Source: Sapria himalayana | Taxonomy: Eukaryota > Streptophyta > Magnoliopsida > Malpighiales > Rafflesiaceae | Assembly: GCA_029783825.1 (NCBI GenBank) | Contig: JAREIK010002991.1 | Location: forward strand, 1,759,397-1,823,396 | Direction of reading: 5' to 3' | Length of the DNA: 64,000 nt | Notes under the pieces: generated by a model | Databases searched by the model: none | What the model saw: the letters and a program-made list of their open reading frames with translations, nothing else | Told to the model about the DNA's origin: nothing | Shown: piece after piece, positions 61,352-64,000 of the stretch | Layout: every line of letters starts with the position of its first letter | How positions within the stretch are numbered: the first letter of the stretch is position 1 | Program-made: the position numbers and the translations under genes

Positions 61352-63591
61352 TATTTATAATATATATATATTATTAATTCTTCTATAATCTTGCTATTAT
61401 TTTTATTTTAATTATGTTTAAGTATGTTCATATTATTGATATTTGATTATTTTCAGATTTTTTAGGTATATTGTATGAAATCCGATGAGACAACTCAATC
61501 TTGGATGTTTTAGTGGAGTTGCCGTTATCTATGTGTAGTTATATTTCAATTTCATAATATTTATTTATTTTTTATATTTTTTGATATAGCTAAAGTTTTT
61601 AAAGATTTTAGAGGGATTTTTAACTTAATTTTATTAAGAATTTTATAAATAAATTAACTAAAAATACTTAATATTTTACTATAATCTTCTCATAATCAAA
61701 TTATATAAGATGTAATTTTTTTATTGACTCAATTAATACTTTGAATTATAAACCATAATTAGTTAATTAATTACTTCATAACATATATCACTTCGAATTA
61801 ATGCTACTTTTATGGCTATATTTATGAATTAAAATTAGTCCAATAAAATCAAGAATAATATCATGAATCTCGAGCAATAAAGATATCATTGCCAAGTTCA
61901 AAAATGTTATAAAGAAGTATATTACGTTGAATCTGTTTTTCACTGCCCTTGTTCACTGCACCAGGTATATTTGTTTGTCTCTTGTGGAACATCATAGCAG
62001 TAACAACTGCCTGGATCAAAGGGGAAGGTTGGTTCAAAAACACATGTCAGTAAACTGCTACGTCGAGGTCCTCTGTCTGACCGTGTTTGCCACCAGGTCC
62101 AACAATTTGGTTTCTGGCAATCATCTACTTCATCTCTGGGGTCCCTGGGGCCTATATTTTGTGGTACAGGCCTCTCTACCGCGCAATGAGGTATGACCCT
62201 CCCCACACCTGACTCTATCTATTTTGCCTTGGACCTGGGCCTGTAACACTTTCGAAGTCCTTGAGCTTGTTTCCTAGGCTTGCTTCTAGTTGCATCTCAC
62301 ACAAAATTGAACCTAAAGTCTGTAATATCTCTAGGGGTGTAACCGAGCCGAGCCGAGCCGAACTTTTAAAAGTTCAGGCTCGGCTCGTTTAAAAATTAAC
62401 GAACTCGAGCCGAGCTCGAACTCGTTAAAAATTTTAAAAGTCTAGCTCAAGCTCGGCTCGGTTCATGTTCGACGAGCTCGAACCGGGCTCACAAGCCTGA
62501 CGAGCTCAATATATGTGATGTATAATTTCTTATTATACTTGATAATTTAAGCTTTATTTACTTACTACTAAATTAATATTATATAATATTTACTTGATAT
62601 TATATTTACTTCATAATTAAATTTTTATTTACTTAATACAAGTACTAATTTACTTCAAAACTATAAAATTTATCATCAAATTAAAATTATATTTAATTAA
62701 TATTAATGCTTAATAATTTAAATTATATTTACTTAATAGAAATTTTAATAGTAATATTAATTTATACAAAAATTGTATACTTTTATTATTAATATCTAAT
62801 TTTTATTATAAAATTTAATAATTTTATTACAAATATAAATTTTTTTTGCTAGAATTAAAAACTTTAATTGTATTATAGTGTATTTACGTAATGCTATACT
62901 TTATATTAAGATTACTTCACATCAAAACTATATAATAATTATTATAAATATATAATTTCTATATTTAGTAATTTAAATGTACACGAGCCTGTAAACGAGC
63001 CTATAAATGAGCCTGCTCGCGAACATGTTCGCGAGCTGGCAAACGAGCCTATTCGCGAGCTTTAACGAGCCGAACCCGAGGAAGCTCGGGTTCGGCTCGT
63101 TTAGCTTACGGGCCTCAAAATAGAGTTTGGGCTCGGCTCATTTAGCATAACAAACGAACTCAAACGAGCTTTTACCGAGCCGAGCCACGAACGAATCACG
63201 AACCGTTTGGTTCGGTTACACCCCTAGTAATATCTCATGCTTTCTACTTCTGGCTTAACTTTTTTTTTTTCAAAAATTAAATTTTTTTCTGTAATGCTTC
63301 TTCCTCAAGCTTCATCAACAGGCAAATAAGGGCATGCTGTTTGCATGATTTGATTGCTGTTACAACACGATACGACCATTGAGCATAAACTTCCCTAATG
63401 CCCTGTAATTCACGTATTGCAGGACTGATAGTGCGCTGAAATTTGGATGGTTTTTCTTGGCATACCTGGTGAGTTCATATCATTGAATGTTTTCTTGGCA
63501 TACCTAATGTGTTCTTCATGCAGTTCCATATTGGGTTTTGCATCTTTGCTGCCGTCGCACCTCCTATTATTTTCAAGGGAAAATCTCTAGC
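12577..63591 (+). CDS. SCAMP: SCAMP, secretory carrier-associated membrane protein (partial, 9 exons)
   Basis: SCAMPs are four-span membrane proteins of the trans-Golgi, endosomes and plasma membrane that act in post-Golgi trafficking. Joining 12577-12630, 36274-36381, 36446-36508, 49893-49926, 50004-50126, 61965-62027, 62097-62190, 63423-63468 and 63524-63591 gives one frame of 653 nt. Visible features: two NPF motifs (residues 7-9 and 15-17, the EH-domain ligand type), a proline-rich linker, a charged coiled coil at about 55-86, the conserved WPPFFP signature, and hydrophobic spans at about 120-143, 152-172 and 187-212. The family is usually about 280-300 residues, so about 65-80 residues and the fourth span lie beyond the window. 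All eight complete introns are GT-AG. The exon model is homology-guided by eye, without transcript evidence. I am very sure of the family and fairly sure of each junction. Confidence 0.93.
13317..13480 (+). mobile_element. A3: family A terminal fragment
   Basis: It begins TAGAGGTGTGTCAGATGGGC and continues with GGCTTGGGCACG-like subterminal sequence, then fades with no matching right end. It may be the left end of an older copy split by A4, whose right end would be A5. Confidence 0.6.
14609..14783. repeat. (AATTAATA)n tandem repeat
   Basis: About 21 units of an 8-bp motif; the first few carry a G variant (AAGTAATA). Confidence 0.9.
15120..16110. mobile_element. D: element nested in A4
   Basis: Comparison with A9 places an extra segment between the A4 phrases CATTAGATCC and TTCAACTTAG. 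Its ends are inverted relatives: the left runs GTGTTTAAAAAAATGTAAAC then GAGGC, and the reverse complement of the right runs AGTATTAAAG... then AAGGCG. Inside, 15692-15843 reads on the plus strand as a peptide ending [20 protein letters not shown] before a stop. This looks like the C-terminal tail of an unidentified transposase. No clean target duplication was found. Confidence 0.5.
16180..17990 (+). pseudogene. family A hAT transposase remnant (A4)
   Basis: Collinear with the A2 and A9 coding regions but full of stops. Recognisable pieces: the segment around 17360-17440 ([15 protein letters not shown] region, followed by MN.EDQLEGF), the [20 protein letters not shown] stretch near 17475-17535, and the hAT C-terminal block near 17660-17890 ([19 protein letters not shown]). 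Not functional. Confidence 0.7.
18536..18952 (+). mobile_element. A5: second family A right-end fragment
   Basis: AT-rich DNA resembling the A4 3' region, then a degenerate subterminal block (about 18841-18952) rich in CATGACCC/GGCATG words and ending TTTGATATTTCTA. It is either a partial duplication of the A4 end or the right end of an older copy into which A4 jumped, with A3 as its left end. Confidence 0.5.
19000..22170 (-). pseudogene. G1: Ty1-copia relic (reverse transcriptase region)
   Basis: The minus strand at about 19410-19610 reads KWVFPMKI, then [20 protein letters not shown] followed directly by [11 protein letters not shown], and SHN. This is the copia reverse-transcriptase start (consensus KWVFxIKxxxxGxIxRxKARLVAKGYTQxxGxDYxxTFxPVxK). 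Flanking DNA to about 22170 is collinear with relics G2 and G3, including a shared AGTTAGGGTTTCTACCC-type stretch near 21945 that also occurs near 34484. Stops are frequent and no LTR ends were found. Confidence 0.65.
20883..20932. repeat. (TA)n(TG)n compound microsatellite
   Basis: A TA run passing into about 11 TG units. Confidence 0.9.
22170..26870. other. unidentified intron 1 DNA
   Basis: No gene was recognised. Short open frames here (for example 23989-24195 minus, 25050-25277 minus, 26072-26290 plus) have no motif I recognise. At about 25380-26050 the ends share GAGATGAGAC/GCCTCG-like words with element D, and a pyrimidine-rich CTCGCCCT/CTTGCC tract lies at 25755-25890. This may be a relative of D. 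Confidence 0.4.
26726..26766. repeat. (AAAAAAAT)n microsatellite
   Basis: Five units of an A-rich octamer. Confidence 0.85.
26870..28773 (-). pseudogene. G2 (left part): Ty1-copia relic
   Basis: The minus strand near 27900-28180 gives fragments of the same reverse-transcriptase block ([28 protein letters not shown]), interrupted by A/T-rich expansion. It is collinear with G1. It is split from its continuation (32990-34720) by hAT element F. Confidence 0.6.
28782..32981 (-). mobile_element. F: hAT transposon (distinct family) inserted in G2
   Basis: The left end runs TAGTGATGGTAAAATGG and the reverse complement of the right end runs CATGAATGGCAATTGGCAAT, both leading into GTGGGTTTGGG-type subterminal sequence. 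Flanks are GATATAAC (28774-28781) and GATATAGT (32982-32989), a 6-of-8 target duplication. Relic G1 shows the equivalent uninterrupted site (CTTAGATATAGTATATAAG near 20150). The 4,200-bp element carries a broken minus-strand hAT transposase. Confidence 0.8.
29480..31190 (-). pseudogene. hAT transposase pseudogene of element F
   Basis: Three diagnostic hAT blocks occur in order on the minus strand. (1) 30928-31185 reads [41 protein letters not shown]...RIAITIDI, the N-terminal conserved region. (2) About 30520-30720 reads [11 protein letters not shown]...[20 protein letters not shown], the catalytic-core segment with ITxDNxS and AHILNL. (3) About 29500-29660 reads [20 protein letters not shown] then S, stop, SAINTG, the dimerisation domain with in-frame stops. 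It is a member of the ZnF-BED/DUF4413/hAT_C type and is inactive. Confidence 0.8.
32990..34720 (-). pseudogene. G2 (right part): Ty1-copia relic flank
   Basis: Resumes the G1 alignment after element F; for example the GGTCCTAAATATCAGATTC region at about 33211 matches about 20400. It continues to the TTAGGGTTTCTACCCAAAA stretch near 34485 and a run of CACCACCATGTGC-type words. No coding motif is recognisable here. Confidence 0.5.
34832..35030. repeat. 15-bp direct repeats flanking 169 bp
   Basis: GATGTCATACCTAGT occurs at 34832-34846 and again at 35016-35030. The DNA between is locally GC-rich and carries internal CCTAGTCTGG and CTGGATGGGTCTA duplications. Confidence 0.8.
35245..35804. mobile_element. 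A7: 560-bp family A non-autonomous hAT
   Basis: It starts TAGAGGTGTCAAATGAGTCG and ends CGGTTGAAATCTCTA, with GGCACGGC-type subterminal repeats throughout. It is the same subfamily as A8: similar size, and a shared CAGGTTGTGCCTAGC centre. No clear target duplication remains. Confidence 0.8.
36274..36381 (+). CDS. SCAMP: SCAMP exon 2 (residues 19-54)
   Basis: A phase-0 exon of 108 nt encoding the proline-rich linker, including the conserved [14 protein letters not shown] segment and an acidic DIPLDD end. Its acceptor is TTTCAAG and its donor GTAATT. Intron 2 (36382-36445) is only 64 bp. Confidence 0.92.
36446..36508 (+). CDS. SCAMP: SCAMP exon 3 (residues 55-75)
   Basis: 63 nt, phase 0 at both ends, after a TTACAG acceptor. 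It encodes an alternating Lys/Glu helix ([16 protein letters not shown]) that forms the first half of the cytosolic coiled coil. The donor at 36509 opens the 13,384-bp intron 3. Confidence 0.92.
37505..39990. repeat. about 0.84-kb tandem repeat, two long copies and one partial
   Basis: The anchor TTGTTCATAAGATG occurs at 37505, 38319 and 39158. From 38319 and 39158 the two copies stay collinear for at least 500 bp (CTTGTATC.TGATGTTTT, GTAATCAAA, GAGACATTGT, GTGTTTAGATAGA, GGCTGAAACAATC). The first copy is shorter, lacking much of the middle. Confidence 0.8.
38752..38908. mobile_element. small MITE inside the tandem repeat
   Basis: Inverted ends of about 34 bp: the left begins AAACAATCTCTAAAGGTTTG, and the reverse complement of the right begins AAACAATCTCTCAGGACTTG. 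The spacer is about 90 bp. A left end at the equivalent place in the next repeat copy (about 39590) shows that insertion preceded the duplication. The superfamily is unknown. Confidence 0.55.
40457..41009. mobile_element. A8: 553-bp family A non-autonomous hAT
   Basis: Ends TCGAGGTGTCAAACGAGC and ...GGTTGACACTTCTA, flanked by ATTCTAAG (40449-40456) and ATTCTAAA (41010-41017), a 7-of-8 target duplication. It has GC-rich subterminal repeats and no coding sequence. Confidence 0.85.
41802..42238. mobile_element. A10: 437-bp non-autonomous hAT nested in A9
   Basis: A perfect 8-bp duplication GGCTCGAC flanks it (41794-41801 and 42239-42246). The termini are TAGAGGTGTCAACCG and CGTTTGACACCTCTA, the cleanest inverted pair in the window. 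The interior is extremely GC-rich, with GGCACGGC subterminal repeats and a central 16-bp perfect palindrome (42009-42046) that also occurs in A1. This is probably one of the youngest insertions here. Confidence 0.95.
42899..46467 (+). mobile_element. B1: near-intact BED/DUF659-type hAT nested in A9
   Basis: Termini CTATGTTGCATGGATACG and ...CCGTATCCATGCAACATAG are inverted. Flanks TGTACGGT (42891-42898) and GGTACGGT (46468-46475) match at 7 of 8. The element of 3,569 bp has a 1-kb 5' subterminal region rich in CGTATCCGA/TCGGATACG words and a hairpin at 42960-42991. A transposase gene split by introns follows. Same family as B2 and B3. Confidence 0.92.
43909..46251 (+). pseudogene. B1 transposase (BED finger, DUF659, hAT_C), broken
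   Basis: The likely start is ATG 43909, just after a TTTCATGCAG acceptor-like site. Exon 43909-45380 is in one frame except for TGA (43978), TAA (45112) and TGA (45133). The largest open part (44098-45114) carries the DUF659 catalytic region: SDGW, ITDNA and a [10 protein letters not shown] segment. Before it lies a BED-type finger in which an expected Cys (FQYNFC) and His (KAYLL) both read Tyr. Later exons start at 45485 ([16 protein letters not shown]) and include 45883-46251, the hAT_C dimerisation domain ([20 protein letters not shown], then [10 protein letters not shown]). Hosts often carry such transposases; this copy cannot make a full protein. Confidence 0.88.
46476..47411 (+). pseudogene. 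A9 transposase remnant, left of B2
   Basis: Collinear with A4 (16240-17300) and with A2 in reverse. It includes the segment TTTTTGGAAGAGC..GTGAGCATCATGCAGAC at its start and the [20 protein letters not shown] region near 47320-47380. Stops are frequent. Confidence 0.65.
47420..48100. mobile_element. B2: 681-bp deletion derivative of B1
   Basis: A perfect target duplication ATTGCAGA (47412-47419 and 48101-48108) flanks it, and its ends CTATGTTGCACGG and CCGTGCAACATAG are perfectly inverted. The first about 537 bp follow B1 42899-43458 and the last about 145 bp follow the B1 3' end. The entire transposase is deleted. It is a non-autonomous partner in the same host element. Confidence 0.95.
48109..48830 (+). 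pseudogene. A9 transposase C-terminal remnant
   Basis: 48173-48436 is open and reads [20 protein letters not shown], then [20 protein letters not shown], then [13 protein letters not shown] frame change follows, then the dimerisation block near 48495-48700 ([42 protein letters not shown]). The tail ends [11 protein letters not shown] before a stop. It is the best comparator for the A2 minus-strand segment. Confidence 0.75.
49471..49892. other. end of intron 3, no further element seen
   Basis: T-rich intronic DNA leading to the exon 4 acceptor. Open frames here are fortuitous. Confidence 0.6.
49893..49926 (+). CDS. SCAMP: SCAMP exon 4 (residues 76-86 plus first base of 87)
   Basis: 34 nt completing the coiled coil ([11 protein letters not shown]). 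The acceptor is TTTTTCAG and the donor is GTATAT. It ends in phase 1, so residue 87 is split (T + CT, Ser). The AIAKSG reading is close to the AIARAG usual in the family. Confidence 0.88.
50004..50126 (+). CDS. SCAMP: SCAMP exon 5 (residues 87-128)
   Basis: 123 nt encoding the most diagnostic SCAMP segment: [20 protein letters not shown], then [12 protein letters not shown] and the start of membrane span 1. The WPPFFP block immediately before span 1 is family-specific. The donor at 50127 (GTATGG) opens the 11,838-bp intron 5. Confidence 0.95.
50377..50962. mobile_element. A11: 586-bp family A non-autonomous hAT
   Basis: A perfect 8-bp duplication GTCACAAC flanks it (50369-50376 and 50963-50970). 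Ends are TAGAGATGTCAAG and ...TTTGATACTTCTA. GC-rich subterminal GGCACGG repeats are present and there is no coding sequence. Confidence 0.92.
50971..51527. mobile_element. putative solo LTR (557 bp)
   Basis: It begins TGTTGGG and ends TACAGCA, so it has the TG...CA ends of an LTR. A 5-bp duplication ACAAC lies at 50966-50970 and 51528-51532. It contains an AACGTGGTTCG phrase that I associate with plant copia LTRs. No internal retroelement sequence adjoins either side, as expected after LTR-LTR recombination. The left duplication overlaps the target duplication of A11. The superfamily is not proven. Confidence 0.6.
51653..51890. mobile_element. A15: decayed family A end fragment
   Basis: It begins TAGAGGTATAATAACTGACA and has moderately GC-rich, GGCACGGG-like sequence to about 51870, then fades. 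It is preceded by ATAAAAGCTGAGTCACAA, the same 18 bp that precedes A11. Confidence 0.5.
52000..55650 (-). pseudogene. G3: third Ty1-copia relic
   Basis: Collinear with G1 and G2 in the same orientation. The reverse-transcriptase-side region lies near 53440-53700. The stretch TCATAGGATGTGTCGGTACA near 55000 matches 33490 in G2 and about 20700 in G1. It ends abruptly at 55650 where A13 begins. The left limit is uncertain, and 51890-52800 is simply AT-rich. A small MITE interrupts it at 53984-54419. Confidence 0.5.
53984..54419. mobile_element. MITE in G3
   Basis: The left end is AGGGTTTGTTTGTTTTTTG and the reverse complement of the right end is AAGGTGGTGTTTGTTTTTTT, an imperfect inverted pair. 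The segment is absent from the aligned G1 relic, supporting insertion. The superfamily and exact target duplication could not be settled. Confidence 0.5.
56392..56656 (-). pseudogene. A13 transposase fragment, cut by B3
   Basis: The minus frame reads [20 protein letters not shown], then [20 protein letters not shown]. This matches the [15 protein letters not shown]...[16 protein letters not shown] region of A9 (48270-48400). Codons before it in the same open frame belong to B3. Confidence 0.7.
56657..60147 (-). mobile_element. B3: decayed BED/DUF659-type hAT nested in A13
   Basis: A perfect 8-bp duplication GTGATTGG flanks it (56649-56656 and 60148-60155). Termini CTAAGAAGCACGGACAC and (reverse complement of the right end) CAAGGAAACATGGATACG are related to the B1/B2 termini. 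The length of 3,491 bp is close to the 3,569 bp of B1, in opposite orientation. Palindromic ACGCCACATGGCGT-type subterminal words persist near 60005-60070. Confidence 0.92.
56890..59215 (-). pseudogene. B3 transposase, heavily decayed
   Basis: Collinear with B1 on the opposite strand. The clearest piece, 58108-58290, reads [15 protein letters not shown] and [19 protein letters not shown], almost the same as B1. The position equivalent to the B1 start codon reads ATA rather than ATG (near 59190). Stops and frameshifts are far more numerous than in B1, so this copy is older. Confidence 0.8.
61300..61349. repeat. (TA)n microsatellite
   Basis: An uninterrupted TA run of about 25 units within the A13 remnant. 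Confidence 0.95.
61965..62027 (+). CDS. SCAMP: SCAMP exon 6 (residues 128-149)
   Basis: 63 nt, phase 1 at both ends. It encodes the remainder of membrane span 1 ([16 protein letters not shown]) followed by the lumenal IKGEG turn. Intron 6 is 69 bp. Confidence 0.94.
62097..62190 (+). CDS. SCAMP: SCAMP exon 7 (residues 149-180)
   Basis: 94 nt encoding span 2 ([20 protein letters not shown]) and the cytosolic loop [10 protein letters not shown], a highly conserved SCAMP loop. It ends in phase 2, splitting the Arg codon. The donor GTATGA opens intron 7 (1,232 bp), which contains transposon C. Confidence 0.95.
62331..63227. mobile_element. C: 897-bp non-autonomous hAT-like element in intron 7
   Basis: Ends CTAGGGGTGTAACCGAGCCG and ...TTCGGTTACACCCCTAG form an inverted repeat of at least 16 bp. 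A perfect 8-bp target duplication TAATATCT flanks it (62323-62330 and 63228-63235). Subterminal regions are dense in GAGCCGA/GAGCTCG/CGAGCC motifs, and the middle is AT-rich with no coding sequence. Its terminal family differs from A, B and F. It accounts for most of the 1,232-bp intron. Confidence 0.93.
63423..63468 (+). CDS. SCAMP: SCAMP exon 8 (residues 180-195)
   Basis: 46 nt encoding [15 protein letters not shown], the start of span 3. The acceptor is ATTGCAG and the donor GTGAGT. Reading through the 55-bp intron 8 meets an in-frame stop, so the intron must be removed. The last 16 bases of the exon recur inside intron 8 (see findings). Confidence 0.92.
63524..63591 (+). CDS. SCAMP: SCAMP exon 9 (residues 196-217 plus two bases)
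   Basis: 68 nt encoding the rest of span 3 ([17 protein letters not shown]) and the conserved KGKSLA. The donor GTGAGT follows at 63592. The next exon, expected to begin near the GILPAID part of the protein, is not in the window. Confidence 0.93.
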
Positions 63592-63863
63592 GTGAGTATC
63601 TTTTACCTTGTTCAATTGAAAAAAAAAAGTACTTGATGGCAAGAAGCAGTTTACAGAAAAGATGCATCTAGTTGTTGCAGTAAATTTTTTTTTTTGTTTT
63701 ATTTTCTATATGGTTCTATCTCTTACACTATATTATTCGACCATACCAACACTAATACACTAGATCTCATTAGAACTCTAGAGTTGAATGTGTTTGATCG
63801 TAAATAGTACTAAGATGATGAATTATCTTGGAAGTTATCGTGTTGCATTTAGTTTTTACACTG

Positions 63864-64000
63864 TAGAGGTGTTGAATGGGCCGTGCTGTGCTAGGATGTC
63901 ATGTTTCAGTGAGGCACGGTCGTGCCACTGTGCCGTGACTGGCAGGGCATGAGAATCACAATAGCGGCCTGGTACGACATGGTTGGCCCGCATAGTGCTT
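63864..64000. mobile_element. A14: family A element end, cut by window edge
   Basis: It begins TAGAGGTGTTGAATGGGCCG and continues with GGCACGG/GTGCCGTG subterminal repeats to the last base. Its size and orientation are unknown. Confidence 0.75.

Larger units (their letters stand above)
55651..61450 (-). mobile_element. A13: family A hAT, 5'-truncated, carrying B3
   Basis: It begins TAGAGGTATCAACTTGGC and has a subterminal GGCCGTGCCG block to about 55810. The minus-strand transposase remnants then appear on both sides of B3: 56392-56640 left, 60156-61290 right, the latter matching A2 4380-5110 in order. The GC-rich 5' terminus seen in A2 is missing on the right. Without B3 about 2.3 kb remain. 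Confidence 0.65.
50127..61964 (+). other. SCAMP intron 5 (11,838 bp)
   Basis: A phase-1 intron interrupting membrane span 1. It contains A11, a putative solo LTR, A15, relic G3 with a MITE, and the A13/B3 nest. From about 61450 to 61964 I recognise no element. Confidence 0.85.

Noticed and set aside
63469..63523. Intron 8 read through as coding
   Set aside because: The frame meets a stop within 20 bases of the donor, while splicing restores the conserved span 3.
1..64000. CRISPR arrays, operons, tRNA or rRNA genes, organellar insertions
   Set aside because: None seen. Tandem repeats present are microsatellites or TE duplications, and the gene structure is eukaryotic.

Overview
The window is AT-rich nuclear DNA from a flowering plant. 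Three things support this: a plant-type SCAMP gene with canonical GT-AG introns; relics of CACTA, Ty1-copia and probable Ty3-gypsy elements; and many hAT transposons with plant-type termini. I cannot name the species, or decide between monocot and eudicot, from sequence alone. No tRNA, rRNA, CRISPR or prokaryotic feature was seen.

The only host gene recognised is a secretory carrier-associated membrane protein (SCAMP) on the plus strand. Its start codon is at 12577, and nine coding exons (653 nt, about 217 residues, phases consistent throughout) run to 63591. The last exon or exons, with the fourth membrane span, lie beyond the window. After the first exon, exons sit in close pairs (2/3, 4/5, 6/7, 8/9) separated by introns of 55-77 bp. 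The pairs are separated by very large introns: 23.6 kb (intron 1), 13.4 kb (intron 3), 11.8 kb (intron 5) and 1.2 kb (intron 7). About 51 kb of DNA therefore carries about 0.65 kb of coding sequence, and nearly everything else is transposon-derived.

Layout. 1-2620: relic of an En/Spm (CACTA) transposase on the minus strand, cut by a 342-bp hAT MITE (A1). 2624-6240: a decayed, complete-length 'family A' hAT on the minus strand. 6950-9850: decayed, probably Ty3-gypsy-like DNA with tandem duplications. 9850-12360: AT-rich DNA with no gene seen. 12365-12630: SCAMP leader and exon 1. Intron 1 holds family A copy A4 (with a further element inside it), two copia relics G1 and G2, a different hAT (F) inserted in G2, and the MITE A7. 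Intron 3 holds a 0.84-kb tandem duplication, MITE A8, and family A copy A9. A9 carries three further hAT insertions: A10, the nearly intact BED/DUF659-type B1, and its deletion derivative B2. Intron 5 holds MITE A11, a candidate solo LTR, a third copia relic (G3), and a family A copy (A13) that contains another family B element (B3). Intron 7 holds an 897-bp hAT-like non-autonomous element (C) with perfect target duplications. A truncated family A end (A14) runs off the right edge.

The most rewarding content is this nested hAT landscape. Several insertions can be delimited to the base by 8-bp target duplications. Removing the three nested inserts from A9 gives 3,575 bp, close to the 3,617 bp of A2. 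The copia relic G1 gives an uninterrupted paralogous target site for element F. None of the transposases is an intact open gene. B1 is the closest: its first exon is interrupted by three stop codons, each explainable by a single C-to-T or G-to-A change.
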